Below are positions 46,211 to 54,944 of a stretch of 64,000 nt of DNA, piece by piece (position 1 is the first letter of the stretch; each line of letters starts with the position of its first letter). Source of the stretch: an uncultured Prolixibacteraceae bacterium (GTDB lineage: Bacteria; Bacteroidota; Bacteroidia; Bacteroidales; Prolixibacteraceae); the NCBI GenBank assembly GCA_937915865.1, contig CALGIG010000010.1:62001-126000 (forward strand), written 5' to 3'. A program made the translations under genes and the position numbers. The notes under the pieces were generated by a model. The model was not told the DNA's origin and ran no database searches. It saw only the letters and a program-made list of their open reading frames with translations.

Positions 46211-48106
46211 TTAATGAAAGAATGGTCCGTTTTCAAGTTCCTTCCAGTCCTCTTCGCTTTCTAATTTTAGGTATAAACGAAGTCGGGCTTCTCCTGTCTT
46301 CTGCCAAAATTCGATGCGCACTGTGTGATAACCTTTTTTTAATGCTAAAGCTCCCATGCTTTCGCCTTTCACTAGTTTTTTATCATCAATAACCAGTTTC
46401 CCATCGATGAAAATACGGCAGGTGTTGTTCGATCTTAACCTAAACATGTAGAGGTTATCGGTTTCGGCTTTCAGGTATCCTGAATAAACTATGCCCCAGT
46501 TCTCAGCACGTTTAGAAACATCTGCTACCAATAAGTTATTTGCTTTTCCAGAGGCTTTTGCTTTCTGTTTTTTGAAATCGGGGAATTCGGTCCATTCGCC
46601 TTCGTAATAAGCATAATTTAAGCCTGTTTCCAATTTCTTTATTTTTGCTGCTTCAAGGTATTCAATTTTGGTCAAGGTTCTTGTTTCGGGCGACGTATAT
46701 TCGTCTCGGGTGTTTTTCAGGATAAATGATACTTCGCTCGTTTTATTCAACACAATTGGCTTTGCAAAAGGAGCCAGTGCACTATGATCAATGCTGACAA
46801 GTGTTTCGACGTTCACGAATGGATTTTTATAAGGAACTATCAGTTCATTGATGAAAAAATCTGTTTTCTTGTCTATAAATTGAGGCATGGTAGGTTTAAC
46901 TTCCATCTGGTTTTTACCTTCCAGGCCAAATCCTTTGAATTGAGGGTTATCGTAGCGAATTTGCCAATCGAACATCAGCAGGTCGAGTTTAGCGTAATCT
47001 ATGGGTTTACTTGCCAGAAGTTCAATTTCCATAATGCTTTCTTTCCCGGGTTCGGCCACCATTTTCACCGTTGGTGTTTTTATTTGCAACTGATGATGAT
47101 GAAAGAAGTTTATATCGATCAACAGCTTCGAGTTGGTTGGGTTTTTAAAAGATAAATAAAGCGTTCCATTTGAGAATTGAGGTCCAGAATTACATAGCAA
47201 AACATGGTTTAACCTTGCATTTTGGATTAGTGGTTGTGCCATTTCTTCGGTTTGCTCGTTGCTGACATCATGTGGCAAAATGCCATCCAGTCGCAGGTTT
47301 GCCATTACCGGACCATTGTCAGTCATAGTTATCCATGCAATGTGGTCAAATTCGCCAAAATAGGTTCCGCGAAGCGCACTTCCAGCGCCTGTTGTTGAAA
47401 GAATATAGTAATTCCTCCCATTTCGTTCGGCCTGATGGTAATGATGCTCGTGCCCTGCAACAACTGTATATTTCCTGTTTTTTAATGCTGTTTCAATTTC
47501 CTCGAAGCGGCCGTGGGTGTCGTAAGTCCAAATGGGGTGATGCATCAAAATAAATGTCCAGCGGACCTGTTCGTTGTCTTTCAGGGTTTTCAGTACAAAA
47601 TCGGTTTGCTGACGTGTCAGATTATAATCATCGTCATCGTTGCTGTCGAGAATAATGAAGAGTGTGTTTTTGTAATTGAAGCTGTAATAACGGTTGCCAT
47701 AGCGTTTTTCCCATTCCTTCTCCATGATTTTGTTCGTTATGTCGTGGTTACCGGGCAGGTAAAAGAAAGGCATTTGTAATTTGGCAATCATGCCATTTAC
47801 TTCTTTCCACTGGAGCGCAATCGAAGCAGTATCGGTAGTATATCCGGAAATCAGGTCGCCCACGCTTAATACAAATTCGGGTTGCATCAGGTTAATTTTT
47901 TGAATGGCATCCTCAAAAACACCAGGACGGCTCCCCCCGTTGCGATCTGAAAGAATGATAAACTGGAAATTATTTGGATCGTTTTTAAAGTTCAGATTAG
48001 TCCATGGTTTTTGATTCAAATTGGCGTCTGATTTAAATACCTGAGCATGAACGTAACTTCCCCAAAAGATACAGAAAAGCAGAATTGCAATATTTTTTCT
48101 TGGCAT
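46211..48106 (-). CDS. secreted metallophosphoesterase with PA14-like C-terminal module
   Basis: 631 residues with a signal peptide (FWGSYVHAQ). The calcineurin-like fold has FIILSDRNGG, SVGDLISG, LPGNHD (His121, Asp122), LMHHPIW and VAGHEHHYH (218-222), giving a complete two-metal site. The last 130 residues are homologous to the tails of the two GH92 enzymes: GLNYAYYEG, YSGYLKAETDNLYMFRLRS, RIFIDGKLVI, with the protein ending in GPFFH. The enzyme would remove phosphate from an extracellular phosphomonoester or diester. The first domain's opening DR rather than D-x-H is a small departure from the usual motif. Confidence 0.88.
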   Translation of the reverse strand: MPRKNIAILLFCIFWGSYVHAQVFKSDANLNQKPWTNLNFKNDPNNFQFIILSDRNGGSRPGVFEDAIQKINLMQPEFVLSVGDLISGYTTDTASIALQWKEVNGMIAKLQMPFFYLPGNHDITNKIMEKEWEKRYGNRYYSFNYKNTLFIILDSNDDDDYNLTRQQTDFVLKTLKDNEQVRWTFILMHHPIWTYDTHGRFEEIETALKNRKYTVVAGHEHHYHQAERNGRNYYILSTTGAGSALRGTYFGEFDHIAWITMTDNGPVMANLRLDGILPHDVSNEQTEEMAQPLIQNARLNHVLLCNSGPQFSNGTLYLSFKNPTNSKLLIDINFFHHHQLQIKTPTVKMVAEPGKESIMEIELLASKPIDYAKLDLLMFDWQIRYDNPQFKGFGLEGKNQMEVKPTMPQFIDKKTDFFINELIVPYKNPFVNVETLVSIDHSALAPFAKPIVLNKTSEVSFILKNTRDEYTSPETRTLTKIEYLEAAKIKKLETGLNYAYYEGEWTEFPDFKKQKAKASGKANNLLVADVSKRAENWGIVYSGYLKAETDNLYMFRLRSNNTCRIFIDGKLVIDDKKLVKGESMGALALKKGYHTVRIEFWQKTGEARLRLYLKLESEEDWKELENGPFFH

Positions 48107-48212
48107 GTTATTCGGTTTTGATGGTTTAATATTTCAACACAAAGAAAACAAAGCTAAATCACAAAGTTTCACAAAGAAAAATTAAATAAGCTTTAATTTC
48201 TGTCAAAGTATT

Positions 48213-50597
48213 TTAACGAATTGTTTCACTTTTAAGCTTTATTTGGCAATCTGAAAGTCCCAGCGATGAAGCCTTCAAAATAATATTCCCCGGTTTGCCT
48301 GTACTTTGAATAATTGCCTGGCACATTCCACAGAAAGCATGTCGTTCGCGTCCTTTGGCAGGCTCCTGACTCATGGCATTGCCGTTTCCAACACCTGCCA
48401 ATATTCCTTCGCCCTGGATTTCGAAATGTACGAGGTTGTCGGCATCAGGAACCAAGACCCCGTTTTCGTCGGTAATTTTAACGGTAATGAAGGATAAATC
48501 GCGGCCATCGGCTGTTATAACATTTCTGTCGGCAATGAGTTCAATTTTGGCAGCATCGTTTGCTGTTTTTACTTCATCAGTAACCACCAGTTTCCCATTT
48601 TTGTATCCTTCAGCTTTCAGCGTTCCCTGTTTAAACAGGACTTTCCATCGAAGCGATAAATGTTGTGTATCCAACATTTTTTTAGTCCCGATCAGTATAT
48701 TATTCAGAAAAAGCTTTACCTCGTCGCAGTTGGTATATGCCACCACATCAATTGGTTGTCCATCTTTCCAATTCCAGTGAGGCAAAAGGTGCAAAACAGG
48801 CTCCTGGGTCCACTGACTTTTGTAGAAATAGTACGAATCTTTTGGAAACCCGCACAGGTCGAAAATTCCAAAATATGAACTTACTGCTTGCTTTTCGTAA
48901 GGTGATGGTTCGCCAAAATAGTCGAACCCGGTCCAAACATACATACCCGACATCCATAGCCTGTTCCTAACGGCCAACCAGGCTTCTTCGGCAGTTGTTC
49001 CACCTCCTTTGTCATCGAAAGCTGAGGTTTGGTAATCGGGAGAAGTTTTTACAATAGAGTCGAGAGGAAAATGATAAATGCCTCGGCTGTCGAACTGCGA
49101 TGTGGTTTCACTGGCCAGGTAAAACCAGTCGGGGTGCTTTTGCCTGATTTCGTCATACGCATCAATCGAGTAGTTGAACCCTACCACGTCAACAGCAGCA
49201 GTCATGCCTTTTTTATCGGCATCGCGAACAAAATTAAAGGCAGAAGTTGTGTAACGGGTGTTATCGTATTTTTTGACGATCGCCACCAGTTCGCGGGCAA
49301 TCTCTCCTCCATTGGTGCTTCCGGGAAACCACTGTTCCTTAATTTCGTTGCCAATGCTCCAGAAAATAATCGACGGATGATTGCGGTCGCGCAAAACCAT
49401 GTCGGTAATTTCGCGTTCGTGCCAGTCTTTAAAATAATTCTGAAAGCCAAATGGGGCAGCATCTTTGCCAATGTACCAACAGTCAAATGCTTCGTCCATC
49501 ACCAGAAAGCCCATGCGGTCGCACAGGTCGAGCAGTTCGGGTGCCATCAGGTTATGGCTACAGCGGATGCCATTGCATCCCATCGATTTCAGCAATTCGA
49601 GTTGCCGTTGCAGTGCGCGCTCGTTGATGGCCGAACCTAATGCACTCAAATCGTGGTGGTTGCATACGCCCAGAATTTTTACGTTTTTCCCATTCAGGAA
49701 AAAACCGCTATCGGCTTTAAACTGAAGCGACCGTATCCCAAACGTTGTTTTATAGGTATCCTTTAGTTCTTTTCCTTGATAAATTTTGGTAATCAATTGA
49801 TACAAATTTGGATTTTGGGTATCCCAGAGTTGAGGTGATTTGACTTTCAAACTCGAATTCAAGCTAACACTTTTATTTGCCGAAATTTTCTGTGCCTGTA
49901 ATTGTGAGGCAACTTCTTTTCCTGCGGGGTCTAAAACCGTTGAGCTAATTTTAAGGGTAACATTTTCTGAATAATCGTTAACAATGGTGGTTGTCATATT
50001 TAGGGTTGCTTCATTGCTTGAAACTTTAGGGGTTGTGACGAAAGTTCCCCAATGTCCCACATAAATTGGCGAAGAAGTGATCATCCACACATGGCGATAA
50101 ATTCCTGAGCCCGTGTACCATCGTGAATCGGGTTGTTTTGAGTTATCGACTTTTACTGCCAGCACATTTTTACCTTCAAGGATAAACGGAGTCATATCGT
50201 ACTGAAAAGTAGCATATCCGTAGGGGCGTGTACCCAACGCATGACCATTGATGTAAACTGTGCTGTTTTTGTAAATGCCATCAAAAGCAATAAAAAACTT
50301 TTTTTCATTCAGGTCGTGTATCGTAATTTGTTTTCGGTACCAGCCTATTCCACCAGGTAATAACCCGCCCTGATGACCTGATGGATTGTCGGGCCGAAAA
50401 TTTCCTTCGATGCTCCAATCGTGCGGAAGGTTTAGTTCCCGCCATTTGTTATCGGAATATGAAGGGCTTTCTGCACCCGAAACATCGCCTAAATGGAATT
50501 TCCATGCGGCATCCAGGTTTATCCTTCCTGACGGCTGAGCCTGTAAATAGTTGTTTAAAATGCAGGTTAAAATCAGGAGAGTGAGAATTTGTTTCAT
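48213..50597 (-). CDS. secreted GH2 family beta-galactosidase-like enzyme
   Basis: About 794 residues from the ATG at 50597, giving the signal peptide MKQILTLLILTCIL...LQAQ, 7 bp after the upstream gene's stop. A longer in-frame start would overlap that gene. GH2 jelly roll and immunoglobulin-like domains lead into the barrel: CNHHDLSALGS, then SIGNEIKEQW with acid Glu418, and LASETTSQF with nucleophile Glu497. C-terminal region DUF4982 (about 610-680) follows. GH2 members cleave beta-galactosides, beta-glucuronides or beta-mannosides by retention. The specificity is not clear, but it belongs to the same long minus-strand operon as DUF4838 and GH172. Confidence 0.92.
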   Translation of the reverse strand: MKQILTLLILTCILNNYLQAQPSGRINLDAAWKFHLGDVSGAESPSYSDNKWRELNLPHDWSIEGNFRPDNPSGHQGGLLPGGIGWYRKQITIHDLNEKKFFIAFDGIYKNSTVYINGHALGTRPYGYATFQYDMTPFILEGKNVLAVKVDNSKQPDSRWYTGSGIYRHVWMITSSPIYVGHWGTFVTTPKVSSNEATLNMTTTIVNDYSENVTLKISSTVLDPAGKEVASQLQAQKISANKSVSLNSSLKVKSPQLWDTQNPNLYQLITKIYQGKELKDTYKTTFGIRSLQFKADSGFFLNGKNVKILGVCNHHDLSALGSAINERALQRQLELLKSMGCNGIRCSHNLMAPELLDLCDRMGFLVMDEAFDCWYIGKDAAPFGFQNYFKDWHEREITDMVLRDRNHPSIIFWSIGNEIKEQWFPGSTNGGEIARELVAIVKKYDNTRYTTSAFNFVRDADKKGMTAAVDVVGFNYSIDAYDEIRQKHPDWFYLASETTSQFDSRGIYHFPLDSIVKTSPDYQTSAFDDKGGGTTAEEAWLAVRNRLWMSGMYVWTGFDYFGEPSPYEKQAVSSYFGIFDLCGFPKDSYYFYKSQWTQEPVLHLLPHWNWKDGQPIDVVAYTNCDEVKLFLNNILIGTKKMLDTQHLSLRWKVLFKQGTLKAEGYKNGKLVVTDEVKTANDAAKIELIADRNVITADGRDLSFITVKITDENGVLVPDADNLVHFEIQGEGILAGVGNGNAMSQEPAKGRERHAFCGMCQAIIQSTGKPGNIILKASSLGLSDCQIKLKSETIR

Positions 50598-50604
50598 GAT
50601 TTTG

Positions 50605-53178
50605 TTATTTAGCGGTTTCAACTGCTCTGTGAAAAGCTTTCCGTTGTGGTTCTCCGGATTCGGCATAGTGGGTAACACCTTCGCGTTTGGTAATCGTGCA
50701 GAATGCGTCGTAAGTGCCATCTACCCGCGATAAAACCGGCATTCGTTTGCATTTCAGGTAAAGAACAGGTAGTGATGCCATCTCAACGCGATGAAGGATT
50801 TCGTCGTTATCAGCTACTTTTTTTGCTTCCTGAAAAATTTTGTACGACTCATTAATGAACTCATCGCTAAACAATTTGTCTTCAGGAGTAAGGCCTAAAT
50901 GAATGTGCGTATCGGGTGTTACACGGCTGTGCAGCAAATCAAAATATTGCCTTACAAGCTGCCCGGAACGTCCGTAGTAACCATACATAAAATCGTTAAT
51001 CACATTCTCCGTATTTATGTCGGGGTTCCAGAGCAGGCGCGAAATAAGGTAAGCACGAAGCTCGGCAAACTCTCCACCGCGGCTTTGGTATGCTGCCTGT
51101 TCCATTATTCCGATGGAATTATTTTCGATTAATGTTTTTATGTTGGGTTGTAAAACTTTAAAGTTGGGGTAGGGCATAATGTAATGACTGAAATTCACCA
51201 CGTAATCCCAAATGTAGAGGTGTGGTGCAATGGTTGCCCATTTTTGTAAATCATCGAGAAACGATTTGTTTTCGGGACAAGTCTTGAAATCGTGAGCAAA
51301 GCAACATTCGATGCTGCACAGGCGAACAACAACATTATTGCGTGGGTGAATATATTTCGGTGGTGTTCGGGTATATTGATATGCAAGTGTTCCAATAAAT
51401 TTATCAGGAAATTCTTTTTCAATGGCTTCTGCTACCTGGTTCACAAACCAAACGATTAAGCCCGATTCACTACCTTCTTTCTGCACAATTGCCTGGCATT
51501 TATCGCATTGGCACGGATTGCGCCAGTCGTTTTGCGATACATCGTAAATGAGGTATTCGGGGCTTTCGCGCATTCGTTTTTTGATACGTTCGATCACGAT
51601 TTTCAGCACGTCGGGGTTTGTAAGGCAAAGTTGAGCATGGTTGTGTGTGCGTTTCCCGTTGATAAGACTATAATATTCGGGATGTTTGTTGAAAAACTCT
51701 TCGGGTGGCACCAGTGGATAAAATGTATGAACAGCCCAGTAATTTTCAGTTCCGCCTGGTTGTTTCGCCGATTCGGCAAAACCGAGTGTCCCGTTCATAC
51801 GATTGCGTGCAGCCCATTCGGGATTGAATGCTTCGAAATAAAAATCGTTTCTCACCCGTACTCCTGGTTTTTCCGAATGGTCGAGCCAATCAAATGTGTA
51901 CGATTTCTTTTCAGGAATGACACTTACACCTGGCGTGTACCATCTGCATCCCAACTCGTTTTCGAGGAAAGCCATCACGCCATACATACTTCCACGCTTA
52001 TTACCACCATAAATAAAAATATCGGCTCCCGAATTGAAATACCGAAACGATTCGTCCAGATCGGCTGGTTTTGCTTCGCCGGTTTTTGCTTTAACCAGGT
52101 TGTTGTAGCCAATGATGATTCGTGGGCCGGAAAAAGCCTGGTTCAAATCCTGGATGGGTAACTCGGCCCCACCACTTGTTTTTAGCCAATGCTGAAGTTC
52201 TTGAGCTGCCCATCTTTCTGATTCAGAAGCCTGCGGGTCAAGCACGATTCGGTAGCTCGATTTTTGATTGGCAAACAGCGTGTATACGTTCCGCTTTCCG
52301 GCATAGAAACTATAATTCTGATGAATTGTTTGTCCATTTTTTAACAGGATTTTAAGCATACCTTGATAGGCCTGATAGTTATTCGATCTGATGTTTAGCG
52401 GCCCACAAAAATTCGACTGACGCTCTTCTTTCAAAACCAACTGGTTCTGGTGATTTGTGATTTCAATGCTTATGCTTTTAATAAGTTGACTGAGTACTGG
52501 TAACATATATTCTGATGCGATGCTTGCCAGTCCATCGTCACTGGTTGTTATTCGGAATAATGGTTTGTTCTCAGCGAGTTTATCAACCGAGAATGTTTTA
52601 AACCTGGCACAAAATTCCCATCGGTTTCCCCGTTCCTCTATTTTAAAAAGTATCGTATTTTTCCCTTTTTTCAATAATACAGGAATTTGGTCGTTATCAG
52701 CAGAAAGTCCCCTGGCTGGCTGAAAATCCCAGACATTCATTCCGTTAACCCAAAGTTTTCCTCCGTCGTTTGTGCCAAAACTGATGAACCATATTTTGTC
52801 TTCGTCAGCCAAAACTTCCGTATAGGCGTAGGCCAAAACCGGGTCAGCGGTTGATACAACTTTATCCAGATCAATAATCGAATCGGGCGAATTGTAAAGC
52901 TTCCATTTCACTGAACCGTTTTTGAATTTAGTCACATCTCCGGCTTTCACCAATAGATTTTCTTCTCCACCAAATTTCACAAGGTAGTCGGTATTAAATC
53001 CTTGCAGATGCGTGTACGGTTCAGATTCGTCGGCAGGTTTTACCAACGGAATAGGGCCGCAAAGTAACCACGATTTAATCCATTCCCCTTCATTTACAGT
53101 AGGTATATTAGTTTGTTGTCCATTACTTATTGGTGCTAACAACAGGGAGATAAGAAAAATAAGTATAATTTTTTTCAT
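50605..53178 (-). CDS. secreted DUF4838 protein with GH20/67-type N-terminal domain
   Basis: 857 residues with a signal peptide (LLLAPISNGQ). An N-terminal jelly-roll-like segment (about 30-200, LWVNGMNVWDF and KNTILFKIEERG) precedes a GH20b/GH67N-like alpha/beta domain (RIVLDPQASESERWAAQELQ, about 320-410). The DUF4838 barrel begins near residue 430, with LTNPDVLKIVIERIKKRM and DVSQNDWRNPCQCDKCQ. DUF4838 proteins are common in Bacteroidota glycan loci. They probably are glycoside hydrolases related to GH20, GH67 or GH84 folds, but I know of no confirmed activity. It sits 7 bp upstream of GH2. Confidence 0.85.
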   Translation of the reverse strand: MKKIILIFLISLLLAPISNGQQTNIPTVNEGEWIKSWLLCGPIPLVKPADESEPYTHLQGFNTDYLVKFGGEENLLVKAGDVTKFKNGSVKWKLYNSPDSIIDLDKVVSTADPVLAYAYTEVLADEDKIWFISFGTNDGGKLWVNGMNVWDFQPARGLSADNDQIPVLLKKGKNTILFKIEERGNRWEFCARFKTFSVDKLAENKPLFRITTSDDGLASIASEYMLPVLSQLIKSISIEITNHQNQLVLKEERQSNFCGPLNIRSNNYQAYQGMLKILLKNGQTIHQNYSFYAGKRNVYTLFANQKSSYRIVLDPQASESERWAAQELQHWLKTSGGAELPIQDLNQAFSGPRIIIGYNNLVKAKTGEAKPADLDESFRYFNSGADIFIYGGNKRGSMYGVMAFLENELGCRWYTPGVSVIPEKKSYTFDWLDHSEKPGVRVRNDFYFEAFNPEWAARNRMNGTLGFAESAKQPGGTENYWAVHTFYPLVPPEEFFNKHPEYYSLINGKRTHNHAQLCLTNPDVLKIVIERIKKRMRESPEYLIYDVSQNDWRNPCQCDKCQAIVQKEGSESGLIVWFVNQVAEAIEKEFPDKFIGTLAYQYTRTPPKYIHPRNNVVVRLCSIECCFAHDFKTCPENKSFLDDLQKWATIAPHLYIWDYVVNFSHYIMPYPNFKVLQPNIKTLIENNSIGIMEQAAYQSRGGEFAELRAYLISRLLWNPDINTENVINDFMYGYYGRSGQLVRQYFDLLHSRVTPDTHIHLGLTPEDKLFSDEFINESYKIFQEAKKVADNDEILHRVEMASLPVLYLKCKRMPVLSRVDGTYDAFCTITKREGVTHYAESGEPQRKAFHRAVETAK

Positions 53179-53210
53179 TTTGTTTGGTATTTGGTTAGTT
53201 CGTTTAAGCG

Positions 53211-54725
53211 CTATAAATCATCCAGGTTAAGTAAAATGAGACTACTTATTCCTATCGAAAACTTATCAGGAAGAATTGACTGGTGGTTGGGCGAAGTTCC
53301 TTTGCATCGAAATGACAAATAGTGAGTACCTTCAGTTAAATCGAATAAGCCAAATATATATTCCTTCCAGTCGCTGCCTTTACTGCACATATCCAGTTCA
53401 GGGCCAGCAATTTTTCCGTCGATCAGTGGCTGATATTTTCCGCCAAACAAATCATCGAAAAGTATAGCTGAAACCTTGTACCTGCCGGTTTTTTTTATCT
53501 GAAATCCTAGATTTATTTGTCCATCCGAAGTTCCAGGTTCGAAGTAAATACCTTCTTTTTGATTTTTGATTTTTTCGGGAGTTGCCGTAATTTTTAAAGT
53601 TGCAGCTAATGTAATCTGGTATGGCGGTATTCGTTCGCTGGCAGGTGGTATCGGGCTGTCGGTGTAAACCACGGGTGTTTGGTACCAGAATGCCACTGAA
53701 CTGATTCGGTCAGGCCGTTCGTTCGAACCTGAACTTTGCTTGCCTTGCCAGTCAACATCGCTTCCACGGTGTTCTATGGTAAATTTCAATGCTTTGTTGA
53801 AATGTACAGGATCGGGAATGTGCCAGCGATAGGCAGTGACCCTGTCAGCTTTTAACGGGCCTTCGTAGTTGGTTACTCCGTGGAACGGACCGGCAAATTC
53901 GCGAAATCCCCAGGCGTCGCCAAAGTAATCTTCAGTTCCGGTTCCTATAACTGATGGTTTTGTTTCTCCATCAATGTAAAAACGGTCGTCGCCTTCGCCA
54001 AACCAGCCATTTTGCACCTGAAACACCGAGAAAACAGTGCCTACATAATTTCCTTTTCCAATGGTATTTAAAATGACATGATCTCCTTTCTCTGCACGAA
54101 TTTGCTGATGATACCGGGCGTGAAAATAAAGTATGTCTTCAGGCAGTGATTTTACCTTATCCCAATCTACATAATAGTAAAAATAGGTAGGGCCATAGCC
54201 CTGCGATTCGTTAGTCAGAGTAATTCTGGCGTGTTTCCTGAAAGGCATTTCCCAATAGCAATTTTGTGCCCGGCCATAAGATGATACACTTACCGGAATG
54301 GATTGAAAATCTTTTTTTACGCCAAAACCAACACAAAAAAAGTCGCCAAGCGGAACTTCAACACTTGGTTTTTGAGCGCCGTCCCAATAGATTCGTAAAA
54401 CAAGTGCGCTGGCCGAAAATGGGTATAACGAAGCTGTTGTGTTCCAGATATGTCGAATAATTCCTGGGCCTTCCAGATCGGCTAAAACAAGTGTTTCTCC
54501 TGAATTTATTTCGCGGGAGTCGCCGTTTCCGTCAAAATTAGGGTCGGTACTCGACGATCGTTTGCTGATGTTTTCCGACGACCGGGTAAGCTGATTAAGC
54601 ATAGATTGCCCGGTAAAGTTCGATTGAGCGCGGATTGCCGGTGAAGTAATTACCAAACCGACGACTATGCCCGCCATAAATATTATTTTTACAAAGTCTA
54701 TTTTATTTAATATTCTTATAGTCAT
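53211..54725 (-). CDS. GH172 (DUF2961) family glycoside hydrolase
   Basis: 504 residues from the ATG at 54725 (signal peptide with MAGIVVGLVITSP); an ATG at 54776 would extend the N-terminus by 17 residues. DUF2961 features: LADLEGPGIIRHIW, PSVEVPLGDFFCVGFG, YYVDWDKVKSLPEDI, FYIDGETKPSVIGTGTEDYFG. The family has been shown in other organisms to include alpha-fructofuranosidase (difructose dianhydride) and D-arabinofuranosidase activities and was named GH172. Which furanose, if any, is present in this system is unknown. A beta-jelly-roll C-terminal part (about 390-500) follows. Confidence 0.88.
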   Translation of the reverse strand: MTIRILNKIDFVKIIFMAGIVVGLVITSPAIRAQSNFTGQSMLNQLTRSSENISKRSSSTDPNFDGNGDSREINSGETLVLADLEGPGIIRHIWNTTASLYPFSASALVLRIYWDGAQKPSVEVPLGDFFCVGFGVKKDFQSIPVSVSSYGRAQNCYWEMPFRKHARITLTNESQGYGPTYFYYYVDWDKVKSLPEDILYFHARYHQQIRAEKGDHVILNTIGKGNYVGTVFSVFQVQNGWFGEGDDRFYIDGETKPSVIGTGTEDYFGDAWGFREFAGPFHGVTNYEGPLKADRVTAYRWHIPDPVHFNKALKFTIEHRGSDVDWQGKQSSGSNERPDRISSVAFWYQTPVVYTDSPIPPASERIPPYQITLAATLKITATPEKIKNQKEGIYFEPGTSDGQINLGFQIKKTGRYKVSAILFDDLFGGKYQPLIDGKIAGPELDMCSKGSDWKEYIFGLFDLTEGTHYLSFRCKGTSPNHQSILPDKFSIGISSLILLNLDDL

Positions 54726-54944
54726 GTATTTATGCGTTATTTTTTGACATTTAAATATCTTAATACATTTTATCAATAAAATAATAAGATTTGAGTCTGT
54801 CGGTCATTTACTTTCTATTAAGGTTAATTCTATAAAAATAAGGTTTTTAAGGAACTCTTTGGAGACTTGCCTTTTTCTCCTCACCCTTCGTGGAAGGTTG
54901 TGAGAGTCTATTACTGAATATCAAGTATTCTGTCGATCAATGCT

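Noticed and set aside
49029..49640. 203-codon open frame on the plus strand
   Set aside because: It is antisense to the GH2 barrel, which has clear catalytic motifs, and shows no family likeness.
50598..50720. Extended GH2 N-terminus
   Set aside because: It would overlap the end of the DUF4838 gene and place 41 residues before a perfect signal peptide.
51508..52161. 217-codon open frame on the plus strand
   Set aside because: It is antisense to the DUF4838 gene and looks like a shadow frame.
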